A program made the translations under genes and the position numbers. The notes below the pieces were generated by a model, which was not told where the DNA came from, did no database searches, and was given only the letters and a program-made list of their open reading frames with translations. A stretch of 28,869 nucleotides of DNA from a virus, in the IMG/VR virus record IMGVR_UViG_3300032820_000080, positions 1 to 28,869 of that record; one strand, written 5' to 3'. How positions within the stretch are numbered: the first letter of the stretch is position 1; every line of letters starts with the position of its first letter. Below are positions 1 through 8,832 of the stretch, piece by piece.

Positions 1-84
1 AATGTTCCCACCACACACACACCCGTGCCTGCCGGGGTTCTGAAGAAGGAGCATAGCGGAACTGAAGCGGAAAGGAGACGGTGA
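1..84 (+). CDS. Possible C-terminal end of an upstream gene (partial)
   Basis: Frame 1 is open from the left edge to a TGA at 82-84 and would encode the last 27 residues of a protein. The tail is rich in Pro and Thr, then charged, ending in three arginines. There is no start codon in view and the stretch is too short to recognise. It could equally be non-coding DNA. The next gene begins 110 bases further on, so this would be the last gene of a preceding unit. Confidence 0.25.
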   Translation, partial: NVPTTHTPVPAGVLKKEHSGTEAERRR

Positions 85-193
85 AGGAGTCTTGACAACG
101 ACCCCACCCCACCCCTTTTTTTATTTCTATTATTATTATATATTCTACCCATTCAGTCATCCCAATTTTTAAGTATCATAAGCAATTCCTTAT
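85..193 (+). promoter_or_regulatory. AT-rich leader before the late module
   Basis: This non-coding stretch precedes the first long gene of the rightward operon. It has a C-rich tract (101-115), a run of seven T (116-122), then an AT-rich block to 193. A perfect TTGACA lies at 92-97, but no -10-like hexamer sits 16-18 bases downstream; the TATTAT and TATATT hexamers at 128-144 are too far for a sigma70 pair. It is a plausible site for a late promoter only because it is the one sizeable gap ahead of the operon. The ATG at 194 has no evident Shine-Dalgarno sequence. Confidence 0.25.
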
Positions 194-2239
194 ATGGCAA
201 CAGATTATCGCAAAGAGAACTTACGAGGTTTGCTATCTGATGTAGGAAGGTCAGCATGGGAAACGCCTGTAACGCTGGGCGCTCAGCTTGGTATGATGCC
301 AATCGCTGGATTAAGCGGTTTGGTTAGTGGAGCTTTGGGTGGCGATGCGCAAGGCACTATGGATAAGGTTCAGTCTTGGGCTTACCAACCAAGATCGCAA
401 GCAACTGCTGACAGCTTGCAAGCCATTGGTGGCGCGATGGAGGTTATTGATAAACCTTTTCAAGCGTTGGGTGATTTCGCAGCCGGAGAGGAATCTCAAA
501 GGCCGCTGTTGGGAACTATGGCTTATGCCTTACCTCAACTACTAGCTGGCGCTATACAGCCTACAAAGCTCATAGGAAGCGGATTAATGACCGCCGCTAA
601 ACTTGCTAGAAAAGCAACACCGTTGGATGTTGTGGGGAAGGCGGCAAAATTTGTGGGTGATACAAGATATAATGTGCTAAATCCAGCAGCGGGGCAGCTA
701 GTATCTAGGCAGCAGTTGGCTGGAGAAAAGCCCGGAGTTGTGCAGACCAGATTAGACTATGAGCAGAAGGTTATACCTAACTGGTATTTTGACAACCCTG
801 AAGCTTATAATGTTTTATTGAAGTCCATAAAAAAGGGTGATGGGGATGATGTTAGACCACTGTCTACCTTGCATGAAGAATTGCCTCTAGAGGGGTTAGA
901 GAGCAAGGCAAAAGTGCAGCATCTCAAGGAGATGTTCAAGCAAGCTGCTTGGCGCAACCCGTTACAGAGATTTACAGATACGCAAGAAGCTTGGCTCAGG
1001 GACACATTCGGGATTACCGGAAATGTTTATAGGGAGTTGGAGAGGCTGTCTCAAACTACGCAAAGAGCGGCTAAGCAAGCTGCGGAGAGAAAAGAGTTTT
1101 ACACTGATTCCGCTGGAAACAGAATAGGTAGGGAGTCATCGGAAGCGGGAGAAACTGGCAATTTCTTTACACCCCGGCAAATGATAGACAAGGCGGAAGA
1201 GCAGTACCATTCACAGTTGGCTTATAATGCATCAATATTAGAGAAATTTCACCCCGGTGATCCTAGACTAGGTAGGCTTATTTCTGGAGATATCAACAGG
1301 TATTTGACGCCGGTGCATCGAAGGGTTGCTCAAAGTAAGTTACGGGATGACCCAAAGATTGTAAATGATTTACTAATGCTTGATGAGTATAAACCGGGTT
1401 ATCGTGCGTCACTGGGCATAACAGATGACGTAATAAAAAATCATGTATCGGCTAGAATTAAAGCAGACAACAAATTAAACGATGACGTTGTGCATATAAG
1501 CAGCAAACCATTCTTTGTAAAATCAATAAAGAATCAAGCTAATTCGGGAAATGTGGACCCGCCTTATGCTCCAATGCTTATGACAGTTGTGCGTCACCTG
1601 AAGAATAATAATATTGAAGTTACCAAGAAAAACATTATAGATGATTTCAAGAGAAGAAACGAGGCTAGAAAAACTGACCCTCCTAGTAAGGAGCAAAATT
1701 TTTACTTTGATCCAGCTAGGCTAGAGAGGGACTTAATAGACTCTGATGGGTTTGTGAGCATGAATCAAGGGGTTAGAATTCAGGATTCTCTGCTTGCCAC
1801 AATACAGGTAAGATACTTGGTAAATAAACTGGACCCAGAAAAGGGGTTGCAAGTCCTGCAAGACCAGATGAAGCAAGGTGCAGGTAAAAAATATATAGAT
1901 TTTTTCTTGGATACCGGCTCTGATACAAACAGGATTTATCTGGACTATAGGCCGCTAGTAGCTGAGGGTATTGAATCCGGCGGTGTGCGGCGAATGATGC
2001 CAAGAGAAGACCCCGGAGTTTATAAGGTTGGATCTAAGAGGGGACAGCAAAAACCAAGTAAACCGATAACAGAACGCAAAGTGGGTGAAGCAGTAAGAAC
2101 AAGAGCAATGGACCAGTTTGAATCAGGTCCATCAGAAAGATATAGAAGAATACATTCTTGGAAAAGGCACGCCCCCTATGCTAGTCCCGCCGCTAAGGCA
2201 GGAATATTACAAACGGCAATAGATGGGCGGGATTACTGA
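194..2239 (+). CDS. Large putative internal virion / ejection protein
   Basis: A 681-residue protein whose function is not certain. The first 150 residues hold alternating Gly/Ala-rich hydrophobic helices, a YQPRSQAT segment near residue 64 and a further hydrophobic segment around 105-135. This pattern is familiar from the N-termini of large polyvalent or ejection-type proteins of marine podoviruses. The remainder is charged, mostly helical and lysine/arginine-rich, with no recognisable catalytic motif. The protein ends in an overlap with the next gene (TGATG at 2237-2241). Its place directly left of the terminase genes suggests a virion or packaging-associated role. An alternative is a non-structural protein delivered with the DNA. 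Assignment as an ejection protein is inference from composition and context. Confidence 0.45.
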   Translation: MATDYRKENLRGLLSDVGRSAWETPVTLGAQLGMMPIAGLSGLVSGALGGDAQGTMDKVQSWAYQPRSQATADSLQAIGGAMEVIDKPFQALGDFAAGEESQRPLLGTMAYALPQLLAGAIQPTKLIGSGLMTAAKLARKATPLDVVGKAAKFVGDTRYNVLNPAAGQLVSRQQLAGEKPGVVQTRLDYEQKVIPNWYFDNPEAYNVLLKSIKKGDGDDVRPLSTLHEELPLEGLESKAKVQHLKEMFKQAAWRNPLQRFTDTQEAWLRDTFGITGNVYRELERLSQTTQRAAKQAAERKEFYTDSAGNRIGRESSEAGETGNFFTPRQMIDKAEEQYHSQLAYNASILEKFHPGDPRLGRLISGDINRYLTPVHRRVAQSKLRDDPKIVNDLLMLDEYKPGYRASLGITDDVIKNHVSARIKADNKLNDDVVHISSKPFFVKSIKNQANSGNVDPPYAPMLMTVVRHLKNNNIEVTKKNIIDDFKRRNEARKTDPPSKEQNFYFDPARLERDLIDSDGFVSMNQGVRIQDSLLATIQVRYLVNKLDPEKGLQVLQDQMKQGAGKKYIDFFLDTGSDTNRIYLDYRPLVAEGIESGGVRRMMPREDPGVYKVGSKRGQQKPSKPITERKVGEAVRTRAMDQFESGPSERYRRIHSWKRHAPYASPAAKAGILQTAIDGRDY

Positions 2240-2481
2240 TGGCCTTAACTAAAGTTCAAAGAAAAGCTAGGAAAAAGCCCGGCGGATCAAACGTCGGTGA
2301 GTACAATAGAGTAAAAGACTCAGACTTCTGCGGCCCTGCTGGCGGTGCGCCTAAAGGAAGCTTTCCAGTTAATACACTGGCTAGAGCTAGGTCGGCAATA
2401 AAGTTAGCGCACAACGCGCCTAACCCATCTGGAATCCGATCTTGCGTATACAGAAAATGGCCCACACTAAGGAAAAAATGA
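2239..2481 (+). CDS. Small basic protein, DUF6582-like
   Basis: An 80-residue basic protein. The central part (FCGPAGGAPKGSFPVNT, about residues 30-46) followed by an Ala/Arg helix resembles the DUF6582 pattern, in which a 'cGP...SFPi' segment precedes a helix with arginine and histidine. That domain occurs in phage head-associated proteins, often next to prohead protease or scaffold genes. Here it stands alone between the ejection-like protein and the small terminase. The start overlaps the previous stop by one base, and its own stop overlaps the terminase start in an ATGA. The molecular role is unknown; the family resemblance is from memory of the motif, not a search. Confidence 0.55.
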   Translation: MALTKVQRKARKKPGGSNVGEYNRVKDSDFCGPAGGAPKGSFPVNTLARARSAIKLAHNAPNPSGIRSCVYRKWPTLRKK

Positions 2482-2879
2482 GAACAGAAAAGCAAGAAAC
2501 CTTCATCGAGCAATACTGTCTGACGGGTAATGCAACCCGTTCAGCAGAACTCGCTGGCTATGGTTCACCAAAGCAGCGAGGACATGAGCTAAAGAACAAG
2601 TACGCTAGAGAGATAGAAGAGCGGCAGAAGAAGATGTTGCAGGATTGTGTACCGGGTGCGTTAGCACAGTTACGCAGCCTTGTTGACGCAGCGGAGTCTG
2701 AAAGTGTCAGACTGGGTGCGATCAAAGATGTGCTGGACAGGGCTGGTTTAAAGCCTGTAGAAAGGGTTCAGCAAGAAATATCCCACGTTGAGCAAGCTTC
2801 GACAGATGAATTGAAGAGGGAGCTAGAGGCTTTAATGGGGACTTCTACAACTGATGAAATACCGGAACTTATGAATTAA
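2478..2879 (+). CDS. terS: Terminase small subunit
   Basis: A 133-residue protein that recognises phage DNA for packaging. The N-terminus (KQETFIEQYCLTGNATRSA, about residues 5-23) is the typical 'f..eYl..gNat.AA..AGy' helix-turn-helix of small terminases of the Terminase_2 type, followed by a coiled helical oligomerisation region and an acidic tail. I chose ATG 2478 because it forms an ATGA with the previous stop and has a TAAGGA Shine-Dalgarno at 2468-2473. In-frame TTG 2442 and ATG 2457 lie inside the preceding gene and lack one. The large subunit gene follows after one small membrane-protein gene, the usual order for a packaging cassette. Confidence 0.85.
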   Translation: MRTEKQETFIEQYCLTGNATRSAELAGYGSPKQRGHELKNKYAREIEERQKKMLQDCVPGALAQLRSLVDAAESESVRLGAIKDVLDRAGLKPVERVQQEISHVEQASTDELKRELEALMGTSTTDEIPELMN

Positions 2880-3059
2880 ATGAAACACCTGAAAGAGCAG
2901 AATAAAAACTATTTTGAGCATTTAGCCTTTTCTTGGAAAACCAGCAGCCAGCTATTAGTATTGGTTGTGGTTGGGGTTATACATGGGATTTTCCCATTTA
3001 TATTCTCAGAGTGGGTTTCCTCAGAAGTGCACAGAATAAATAATAAATTAGACGTTTAA
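2880..3059 (+). CDS. Small single-pass membrane protein, DUF6356-like
   Basis: A 59-residue ORF directly after the terS stop (TAA 2877-2879, ATG 2880-2882). It reads MKHLKEQNKN, then YFEHLAFSW, a hydrophobic helix at about residues 24-43 containing VIHGIFPFIF, and a polar tail. The 'YFEHl.fs...l...g..alIHg.fPf.F' arrangement matches my memory of the DUF6356 family, small membrane proteins of unknown function found in bacteria and marine phages. The family typically has an N-terminal amphipathic segment and one membrane helix, as here. The gene lies inside the packaging cassette, between terS and terL, where no membrane protein is needed for packaging. Its role could be at the host membrane late in infection. 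Confidence 0.7.
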   Translation: MKHLKEQNKNYFEHLAFSWKTSSQLLVLVVVGVIHGIFPFIFSEWVSSEVHRINNKLDV

Positions 3060-3074
3060 AAGTTAAACCAATTT

Positions 3075-4547
3075 ATGGTAAAGGCCAAGCAAGCCAGTAG
3101 GGTAGAGCTGCAAAAAGCTGTAGAGATGATGCGGGAACTAAGGAGGCGGGAGCGGTATAACAAGCTTGACTTCTACGACCCATACCCGTACCAGAAAGGA
3201 TTTCACGAAACTGGCCTAGAAGCCAACCAGAGATTGTTGATGGCGGCAAACAGAATAGGAAAATCCTATTGTGGTGCTGCTGAGTTGTCATACCATATAA
3301 CTGGGTTATACCCTAAGTGGTGGAATGGTCGTAGGTTTACGCAGCCTATCACAGCGTGGGCTGGCGGCGTATCAAACGAAACAACAAGAGATATAGTACA
3401 AGCAGAATTATTGGGTTCCCCCGATGACCCTGAAGCATACGGTTCCGGCTCGATTCCCCTAAATACTCTTATAAAAACGGAACGCAAGCCCGGTGTACCA
3501 AACGCTAAGTCGATGGCGCTAGTTCGCCATGTCAGCGGTGGGAACTCATCTTTATTCTTCAAGGCCTACGAAATGGGCGTTGAGAAGTGGCAGGGGCGCT
3601 CAGTAGACTGTATATGGCTTGATGAGGAGCCGTCTAGGGATATATATTCCCAAGCGGTTACAAGAACGCTAGACAGGCGCGGCATGGTGTACATGACGTT
3701 TACTCCTGAGTCTGGCATGACAGAGACAGTGGCAAGCTTTGTGAACAACTTAAAGCCGGGACAGTCCCTAACCAATGCAACTTGGGATGACGCTTCTGAG
3801 AGAATAATGTCCATGATGGGGAAAAAGGGGCATCTTAACGAGTCGGTGATGGAGCAGATACTGTCCAGTTATTCTCCGCATGAACGTGAGATGAGGAGAT
3901 ACGGAAGACCCTCTCTAGGTTCGGGCCTTGTCTTCCCTATAGCAGAAGATAAACTATTCATTGATCCTATAAAGATAGAGGAACACTGGCCTAGAATAGC
4001 GGCGATAGATTTTGGCTGGGATCACCCGACAGCAGTAGTGTGGTGCGCCATAGACCAAGATACAGATACGTTTTACATTTATGATTGCCATAGAGCTTCT
4101 AAAGCTTCTCCGGCAACCCACTCAGGATTTATAAAAAGCAGGCCCAGTTTTATACCCATAGCCTACCCGCATGACGGCAATCGCAGGGATAGTATGGGAA
4201 ATCCGGGCCTTGCTGACCAATACAGGAACTTAGGTTGTAATATGCTTCTGGAGCATTTCACTAATCCTGCTGCGTTAGGCGAGAAGAAGGGTGGCAATAG
4301 TGTAGAAGAGGGGATCATGGCGATCCTTCAAGCAATGGAAGCAGATAAGTTCAAGGTCTTTTCAACTCTGTCAGATTGGTTTGAGGAGTTTAGGATGTAC
4401 CATAGGAAAGAGGGCAAGATCACGCCCATAAGAGATGATCTAATGTCTGCAACAAGATACGCATTCCAATCTAAAAGGTATGCTGTAGCTGGATCGGACC
4501 CTAGCTGGACTAACGAAGTAGAGTACAAGCAATATGGAATTATTTGA
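3075..4547 (+). CDS. terL: Terminase large subunit
   Basis: A 490-residue packaging motor ATPase and nuclease. Visible motifs, in order: an adenine-binding-like YPYQKGFHE (37-45), a Walker A variant AANRIGKS (57-64), Walker B VDCIWLDEE (177-185, with acidic D183/E184/E185), the coupling motif TFTP (208-211), and a RuvC-like C-terminal nuclease. The nuclease Asp residues are probably D312 (IDFGWDHPTA), D367 (YPHDG) and D454/D455 (PIRDDLMSATRYA). Length and motif spacing are normal for the family and all key residues are present. The stop overlaps the portal start by one base. Terminase in the host cytoplasm docks on the portal to translocate DNA into the prohead. Confidence 0.95.
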   Translation: MVKAKQASRVELQKAVEMMRELRRRERYNKLDFYDPYPYQKGFHETGLEANQRLLMAANRIGKSYCGAAELSYHITGLYPKWWNGRRFTQPITAWAGGVSNETTRDIVQAELLGSPDDPEAYGSGSIPLNTLIKTERKPGVPNAKSMALVRHVSGGNSSLFFKAYEMGVEKWQGRSVDCIWLDEEPSRDIYSQAVTRTLDRRGMVYMTFTPESGMTETVASFVNNLKPGQSLTNATWDDASERIMSMMGKKGHLNESVMEQILSSYSPHEREMRRYGRPSLGSGLVFPIAEDKLFIDPIKIEEHWPRIAAIDFGWDHPTAVVWCAIDQDTDTFYIYDCHRASKASPATHSGFIKSRPSFIPIAYPHDGNRRDSMGNPGLADQYRNLGCNMLLEHFTNPAALGEKKGGNSVEEGIMAILQAMEADKFKVFSTLSDWFEEFRMYHRKEGKITPIRDDLMSATRYAFQSKRYAVAGSDPSWTNEVEYKQYGII

Positions 4548-6499
4548 TGGCTGAAAAAATTAGCGAAGAAGACATTGTAACTAGGATACGCGGAGAGATC
4601 ACAGACTCTCTTGGTTACAGTGATACTATATCTAAACAGCGTGAAATGGCTATGGACTACTACTATGCGTTGCCCTTTGGGAATGAGGTAGAGGGCCGAA
4701 GCCAGTTTGTTGATTCCACTGTTCAGGATACTATTGAGTGGATAAAGCCATCATTGATGCGTATATTTGCGTCTGGTGACGATATGGTCAAGTTTAGTCC
4801 TGTCGGTCCTGAAGATGTTGCTATGGCTAAACAGGCAACAGACTATGTTAATTATGTGTTTGCTAAGGATAACGATGGCTGGGAAGTTCTGTATTCGTGG
4901 TTTACAGATGCTTTGATGCAGAAGAATGGTATTGTAAAAGTTTGGTGGGATGAGTACGAAGAAGCGCAGCGAGAAGAATACCACAATCTAGAAGAAATGG
5001 AATTGCAGATTTTAATATCTAGCAATGACATAGAGGTAGTGGAGCATACAGATTTCGAAGATGGCACGCATGATCTTGTATTAAAGAGGACATCTTATAC
5101 AGGTAGAGTTAGAGTAGAGAATGTTCCGCCTGATGAGTTTCTAATATCGAGAGAAGCGAAGGCTATGCAGGACGCTAGATTCGTTTGTCACCGTTTGCCG
5201 AAAACATTATCCGATCTTAGGGAAATGTATCCTGACAAAAATCTTGAGTCTGGAGATTTGTCTGGTGGTGGATTCAACGAAGATGAATACTCAATGGAGC
5301 GGTTGTCAAGATATGAGTTCGATAAGTCTGCAAATTACTGGGGCGATGCGTGGGGGGCTGGAACAGATGATGAATCGTTGCAAGTATATTGGTTGCATGA
5401 AAGCTTTCTGAGGGTAGACTATAACAATGATGGTATAGCAGAATTAAGAAAAGTTTGTACTGTTGGTGATTATGTTTTACAGAATGAAGAGGTAGACTCT
5501 ATACCATTCGTAAGCATTACACCGATCAAAATCCCACATAAATTTTTTGGGTTATCCATATCCGATTTAGTAATGGATCTGCAATTGATTAAGAGTACAT
5601 TGATGCGGAACCTAATGGACAATATGTATAATCAGAACTTTGGGCGTTATGCTGTATTAGAGGGCCAAGCGAATTTAGATGATTTGCTAACGCAGAGACC
5701 GGGCGGTGTGGTTCGCGTAAAATCTCCCAATGCTATCACCCCTTTGGCGACCCCATCACTGGAGCCGTATTCATTCCAGATGCTTGAATACTTAGATAGC
5801 GTAAGAGAGTCTAGAGCTGGCGTTTCTAAAATGTCTCAAGGCTTGAACGAGAATGCTTTAACATCCCACACTACAGCAACCGCTGTTAATGCGGTGATGA
5901 CAGCAGCGCAGAGCAGGGTTGAACTGATTGCAAGGAATTTTGCAGAAACAGGCGTAAAGGAATTAATGCGTAGAATCTACGAATTACTATTAAAGAATCA
6001 AGACAAGGAAAGAACCGTAATGATTCGCAATGAGTGGATTCCTGTTCGACCTGATGCTTGGAACGACAAAGCAGATTGCACTGTATCTGTAGCGTTAGGC
6101 AACGGCAATAAAGACCAGCAACTAGCGCACCTGTCGGCTATGTTACAATTCGCTGGAGAAGCGATGAAGGGTGGATTACCTATAGTAAATGACCAGAATA
6201 TGTATAATATAGGGGCTGCTATGGTAAAGAATATGGGGTTTCAGAATGTTGATGACTTCTTAACTGACCCATCTAGAATGCCACCAAAACAAGAGGGGCA
6301 AGAACCCGAACAACAAATGGCTGCTATGGAGATGCAGTTAAAGCAGAAAGAGCTTGAAATAAAGGCTGCTGATATCCAAGTAAAGCAGATGAAAATTCAA
6401 CAGGTGGCTGCGGCTGACGCGGTTGACGCAGAATTAAAAATGCAAGAACTTCAACTAGAGCGTGAACAAAAACGCGCAGTAGCTATAGGAGACACATGA
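4547..6499 (+). CDS. Portal protein (P22-like family)
   Basis: A 650-residue portal protein, expected as a dodecamer at the head vertex through which DNA is packaged and ejected and to which the terminase and adaptor bind. The N-terminus (YYYALPFGNEVEGRSQFVDS at about 39-58, then the WIKPSLMRIF helix) has the typical 'gr..vvd..v...ie...p.l...f' pattern of P22-type portals. The C-terminal part (about 590-645) is a long glutamine/glutamate/lysine coiled coil resembling a portal barrel. I chose ATG 4547, which overlaps the terL stop in TGATG, rather than the in-frame TTG 4544. Its own end overlaps the next gene in an ATGA. Position between terL and scaffold is standard. Confidence 0.9.
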   Translation: MAEKISEEDIVTRIRGEITDSLGYSDTISKQREMAMDYYYALPFGNEVEGRSQFVDSTVQDTIEWIKPSLMRIFASGDDMVKFSPVGPEDVAMAKQATDYVNYVFAKDNDGWEVLYSWFTDALMQKNGIVKVWWDEYEEAQREEYHNLEEMELQILISSNDIEVVEHTDFEDGTHDLVLKRTSYTGRVRVENVPPDEFLISREAKAMQDARFVCHRLPKTLSDLREMYPDKNLESGDLSGGGFNEDEYSMERLSRYEFDKSANYWGDAWGAGTDDESLQVYWLHESFLRVDYNNDGIAELRKVCTVGDYVLQNEEVDSIPFVSITPIKIPHKFFGLSISDLVMDLQLIKSTLMRNLMDNMYNQNFGRYAVLEGQANLDDLLTQRPGGVVRVKSPNAITPLATPSLEPYSFQMLEYLDSVRESRAGVSKMSQGLNENALTSHTTATAVNAVMTAAQSRVELIARNFAETGVKELMRRIYELLLKNQDKERTVMIRNEWIPVRPDAWNDKADCTVSVALGNGNKDQQLAHLSAMLQFAGEAMKGGLPIVNDQNMYNIGAAMVKNMGFQNVDDFLTDPSRMPPKQEGQEPEQQMAAMEMQLKQKELEIKAADIQVKQMKIQQVAAADAVDAELKMQELQLEREQKRAVAIGDT

Positions 6500-6735
6500 A
6501 CCGAGAGGCAGAGGCAAAGAGACTCTTAGAGAACGAATTATTTGTAGAAGCATTTGACACACTAGAGAAAGAGTTGTTACTGAGTTGGTCTAGAACTGGC
6601 TCAAATGATGTAAGCCAGCGCGAGTCATGCTGGTTAGCGACGAGACTGCTTGAAAGAATCAAGGCACATATAACGTCCATAGTTGAAACTGGACACATGG
6701 CTAAGGTTCTAGAAAAGCAACACCCACATATATAA
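6496..6735 (+). CDS. Small helical protein between portal and scaffold
   Basis: A 79-residue, charged, all-helical protein that begins with Asn-Arg-Glu-Ala-Glu-Ala and contains a conserved-looking ETGHMA segment near the C-terminus. No function is recognised. Small helical proteins of this size in the portal-scaffold gap are common in marine podoviruses. It overlaps the portal stop (ATGA 6496-6499) and is followed by a good Shine-Dalgarno for the scaffold gene. It is probably a minor head-morphogenesis factor; that role is inferred from position only. Confidence 0.7.
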   Translation: MNREAEAKRLLENELFVEAFDTLEKELLLSWSRTGSNDVSQRESCWLATRLLERIKAHITSIVETGHMAKVLEKQHPHI

Positions 6736-6747
6736 GGAGAAGTAAAA

Positions 6748-7803
6748 ATGGCGGATACGCAAAATGCCCCGTCTGTGCCGCAAGGCCCAATAGCTCCCTC
6801 AGAAAGTATTGAGGCAGCCCATAATGCAATTCTTGGCTTATTAGATTCCGACGAGGAAACACCTGAGAGCGAGGAAGAGCAACCTTCAGAAGAGGAAGAG
6901 TCTACAGAGGAAACTCAAGACGAATCATTGGAAGAAGTTTCCGAAGAGGAAGAAGAATCTGAGGACGAAGAGTCCGAAGAGGAGGAAGAATCTGAGGAGT
7001 CCGAAGAAGAGAGCGATGACAAAGATGCACTTTATGAGGTTCGCGTTGATGGCGAAGACCATGAAGTTACCCTCGATGAACTTGTAAAAGGATATTCTCG
7101 ACAGTCGGATTACACTAAAAAAACTCAAGCGTTGGCAGCAAGCAGGGAGGAGGCAGAGTTATCTAAATCTCAGTACGAAGCTGCACTACCTGAACTCCAA
7201 CATTTGAAACAGCAGTACGTTGACGCTTTAGGTCAAGTCATAAATAACTCTATGGCTGGACTTGAAAGGTTTAACATTGATTGGGAAACCCTAAAAGAAG
7301 ATGATCGCGAAGAGTATCTTCTGAAGAGGGATGAGTTTAGGCAGGCTCAGGAATCAATACAAAGAACGCAACAGCAAAGGCAACACGAAGCTGAGAATAT
7401 GCAGCGCGAAGCGCAGGATTCTCATCAAAGAATGGTGGAGCAAGAGCAGGCGAAACTTGTAAAGATGGTTCCAGAATGGGGCAAAGCAGAAACCAGACAA
7501 TCATTGGCTATTGAATTGCGCGATTATGCGCTATCTCAAGGGTTTACAAAAGAGGAGATATCCTCATTAATAGACTCAAGATCGTTTGTTGCTTTAATGA
7601 AAGCAATGAAATACGACGCTTTATCTGGAACAAAAATAAAAGCAAAGAAGATAAAGAACAAGCCAAAAGTTATACGTTCAGGTACAGGAACCAAGAGAAA
7701 GGCAGAGGCAAAAAGCAAACGTAACGCCCAAATGAAGCGTCTTAGAGAGACAGGTCATTTAGATGACTCAGTAAGTCTCTTTGAGGATTTTATAGACATT
7801 TAA
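6748..7803 (+). CDS. Capsid scaffolding protein
   Basis: A 351-residue protein with the classic charge polarity of a phage scaffold. Residues 33-92 are almost entirely Glu, Asp and Ser. Then comes a short domain (YEVRVDGEDHEVTLDELVKG, 96-115) with the usual 'v.vdGe..evtldEL..GYsrqsDYTkKTq' pattern. A glutamine-rich coiled coil covers about 130-235, and the C-terminus (about 300-340) is strongly basic. The basic end would bind capsid subunits during prohead assembly and the protein would leave or be lost before maturation. No protease motif is visible. The Shine-Dalgarno AAGGAG lies at 6734-6739, eight bases before the ATG. The major capsid gene follows after a 17-base gap. Confidence 0.85.
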   Translation: MADTQNAPSVPQGPIAPSESIEAAHNAILGLLDSDEETPESEEEQPSEEEESTEETQDESLEEVSEEEEESEDEESEEEEESEESEEESDDKDALYEVRVDGEDHEVTLDELVKGYSRQSDYTKKTQALAASREEAELSKSQYEAALPELQHLKQQYVDALGQVINNSMAGLERFNIDWETLKEDDREEYLLKRDEFRQAQESIQRTQQQRQHEAENMQREAQDSHQRMVEQEQAKLVKMVPEWGKAETRQSLAIELRDYALSQGFTKEEISSLIDSRSFVALMKAMKYDALSGTKIKAKKIKNKPKVIRSGTGTKRKAEAKSKRNAQMKRLRETGHLDDSVSLFEDFIDI

Positions 7804-7820
7804 AATAGGAGGATTGCATT

Positions 7821-8819
7821 ATGGCAGTTCCTGCAAATACTAGGCTAACCTTTAGCGCCATTGGCATTAGGGAAGACCTAAGTAACATTATATACAATAT
7901 CAGCCCAACGGACACCCCATTTCTTAACGGGTGTGGCAGAGGAACCGCTGATAACACTCTATTTGAGTGGCAGACAGATGAGTTGGCAACTCCTGCTGCT
8001 AACAGGCAGTTAGAAGGTGATGATTATGCTTCGACTGCTGCAACAGAGCCGAGGCGTTTGACAAATTACACCCAAATCTCCGCAACGCAAGTCCAGAGTT
8101 CTGGAACTGCTGAAGCCGTGGATTTTGCTGGGCGTAAATCAACTCAGGCTTATCAGCTTGCTAAACGTGCTAAAGAAATGAAGCGCGATATGGAACAGAT
8201 GCTACTTGATGGCACAGCTAAAGTTGCTGGTGGTGCTGGTGCTGCTAGAGAGTCTGCGTCTTTTGCTACTTGGGTTGGTACTAACGTTATCGGTACAACG
8301 CCTATCGTAGCTGCGTCTACTGGTCTTGGTCTTGTTAATAACGGTGCAGCGGGTTATCCTGATGGCACGACAAGTTCCTTAGGTGGTGGCGCTAATACGG
8401 CTGTTTCACTTTCTCTAATCAATGAGGTAGTGGGCCGCATTTGGGATCTTGGTGGATCACCTGATACCATTTTGTGCAGAAGCGATGTAAAACAAACCAT
8501 TAGTTCCGCCGCTGTTGGTGGTTCTGTTGTTGCTGACCCTGTAGGTAACACTTCGGGTAGCAAACCCATCACCGCTGTAAATGCGGTTGACGTTATGGTA
8601 ACAGACTTTGGTACGTTTAAGGTTGTACCTGATCGCTTTTTGCCTGCTGGTAACTGTGATTTCATTGACTTTGATCTGTGGTCTGTAGATTATTTACGGC
8701 CTTTCCGTACAGAAACTCTTGCCAAATCTGGTGATAGTGTGAAGCAGCTTTTGATTGCTGAGTACGGGTTGCGTTCAAAAAATGGTCTTGGCAGCGGCAT
8801 GCTCAAGAGCGCAATTTAA
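7821..8819 (+). CDS. Major capsid protein (DUF5309 / SU10-like)
   Basis: A 332-residue capsid subunit. The N-terminal region (FSAIGIREDLSNIIYNISPT, about 11-30, followed by DTPFLNGCG) and the later QLEGDDY and TNYTQI segments match the pattern of the DUF5309 / phage SU10 major capsid family (HK97 fold). The C-terminus (VDYLRPFRTETLAKSGDS, about 290-307, then an isoleucine/alanine strand) is also typical. The start has a perfect AGGAGG at 7807-7812. It follows the scaffold gene, the normal order. A strong hairpin lies directly after the stop, compatible with separate control of capsid messenger level. Length is normal and nothing looks broken. Confidence 0.92.
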   Translation: MAVPANTRLTFSAIGIREDLSNIIYNISPTDTPFLNGCGRGTADNTLFEWQTDELATPAANRQLEGDDYASTAATEPRRLTNYTQISATQVQSSGTAEAVDFAGRKSTQAYQLAKRAKEMKRDMEQMLLDGTAKVAGGAGAARESASFATWVGTNVIGTTPIVAASTGLGLVNNGAAGYPDGTTSSLGGGANTAVSLSLINEVVGRIWDLGGSPDTILCRSDVKQTISSAAVGGSVVADPVGNTSGSKPITAVNAVDVMVTDFGTFKVVPDRFLPAGNCDFIDFDLWSVDYLRPFRTETLAKSGDSVKQLLIAEYGLRSKNGLGSGMLKSAI

Positions 8820-8832
8820 TTTGCTTTGGTGT

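Noticed and set aside
11-22. CA-dinucleotide run as a possible repeat element or genome end
   Set aside because: It is only about six units long and may be coding; no second copy or terminal repeat is visible in the window.
92-144. TTGACA with downstream TATTAT/TATATT as a sigma70 promoter
   Set aside because: The spacing is 30 bases or more, far from the 16-18 needed, so the pair cannot be called a promoter.
8354-8665. Minus-strand 103-codon frame inside the capsid gene
   Set aside because: It is antisense to a well-supported capsid gene and shows low-complexity composition.
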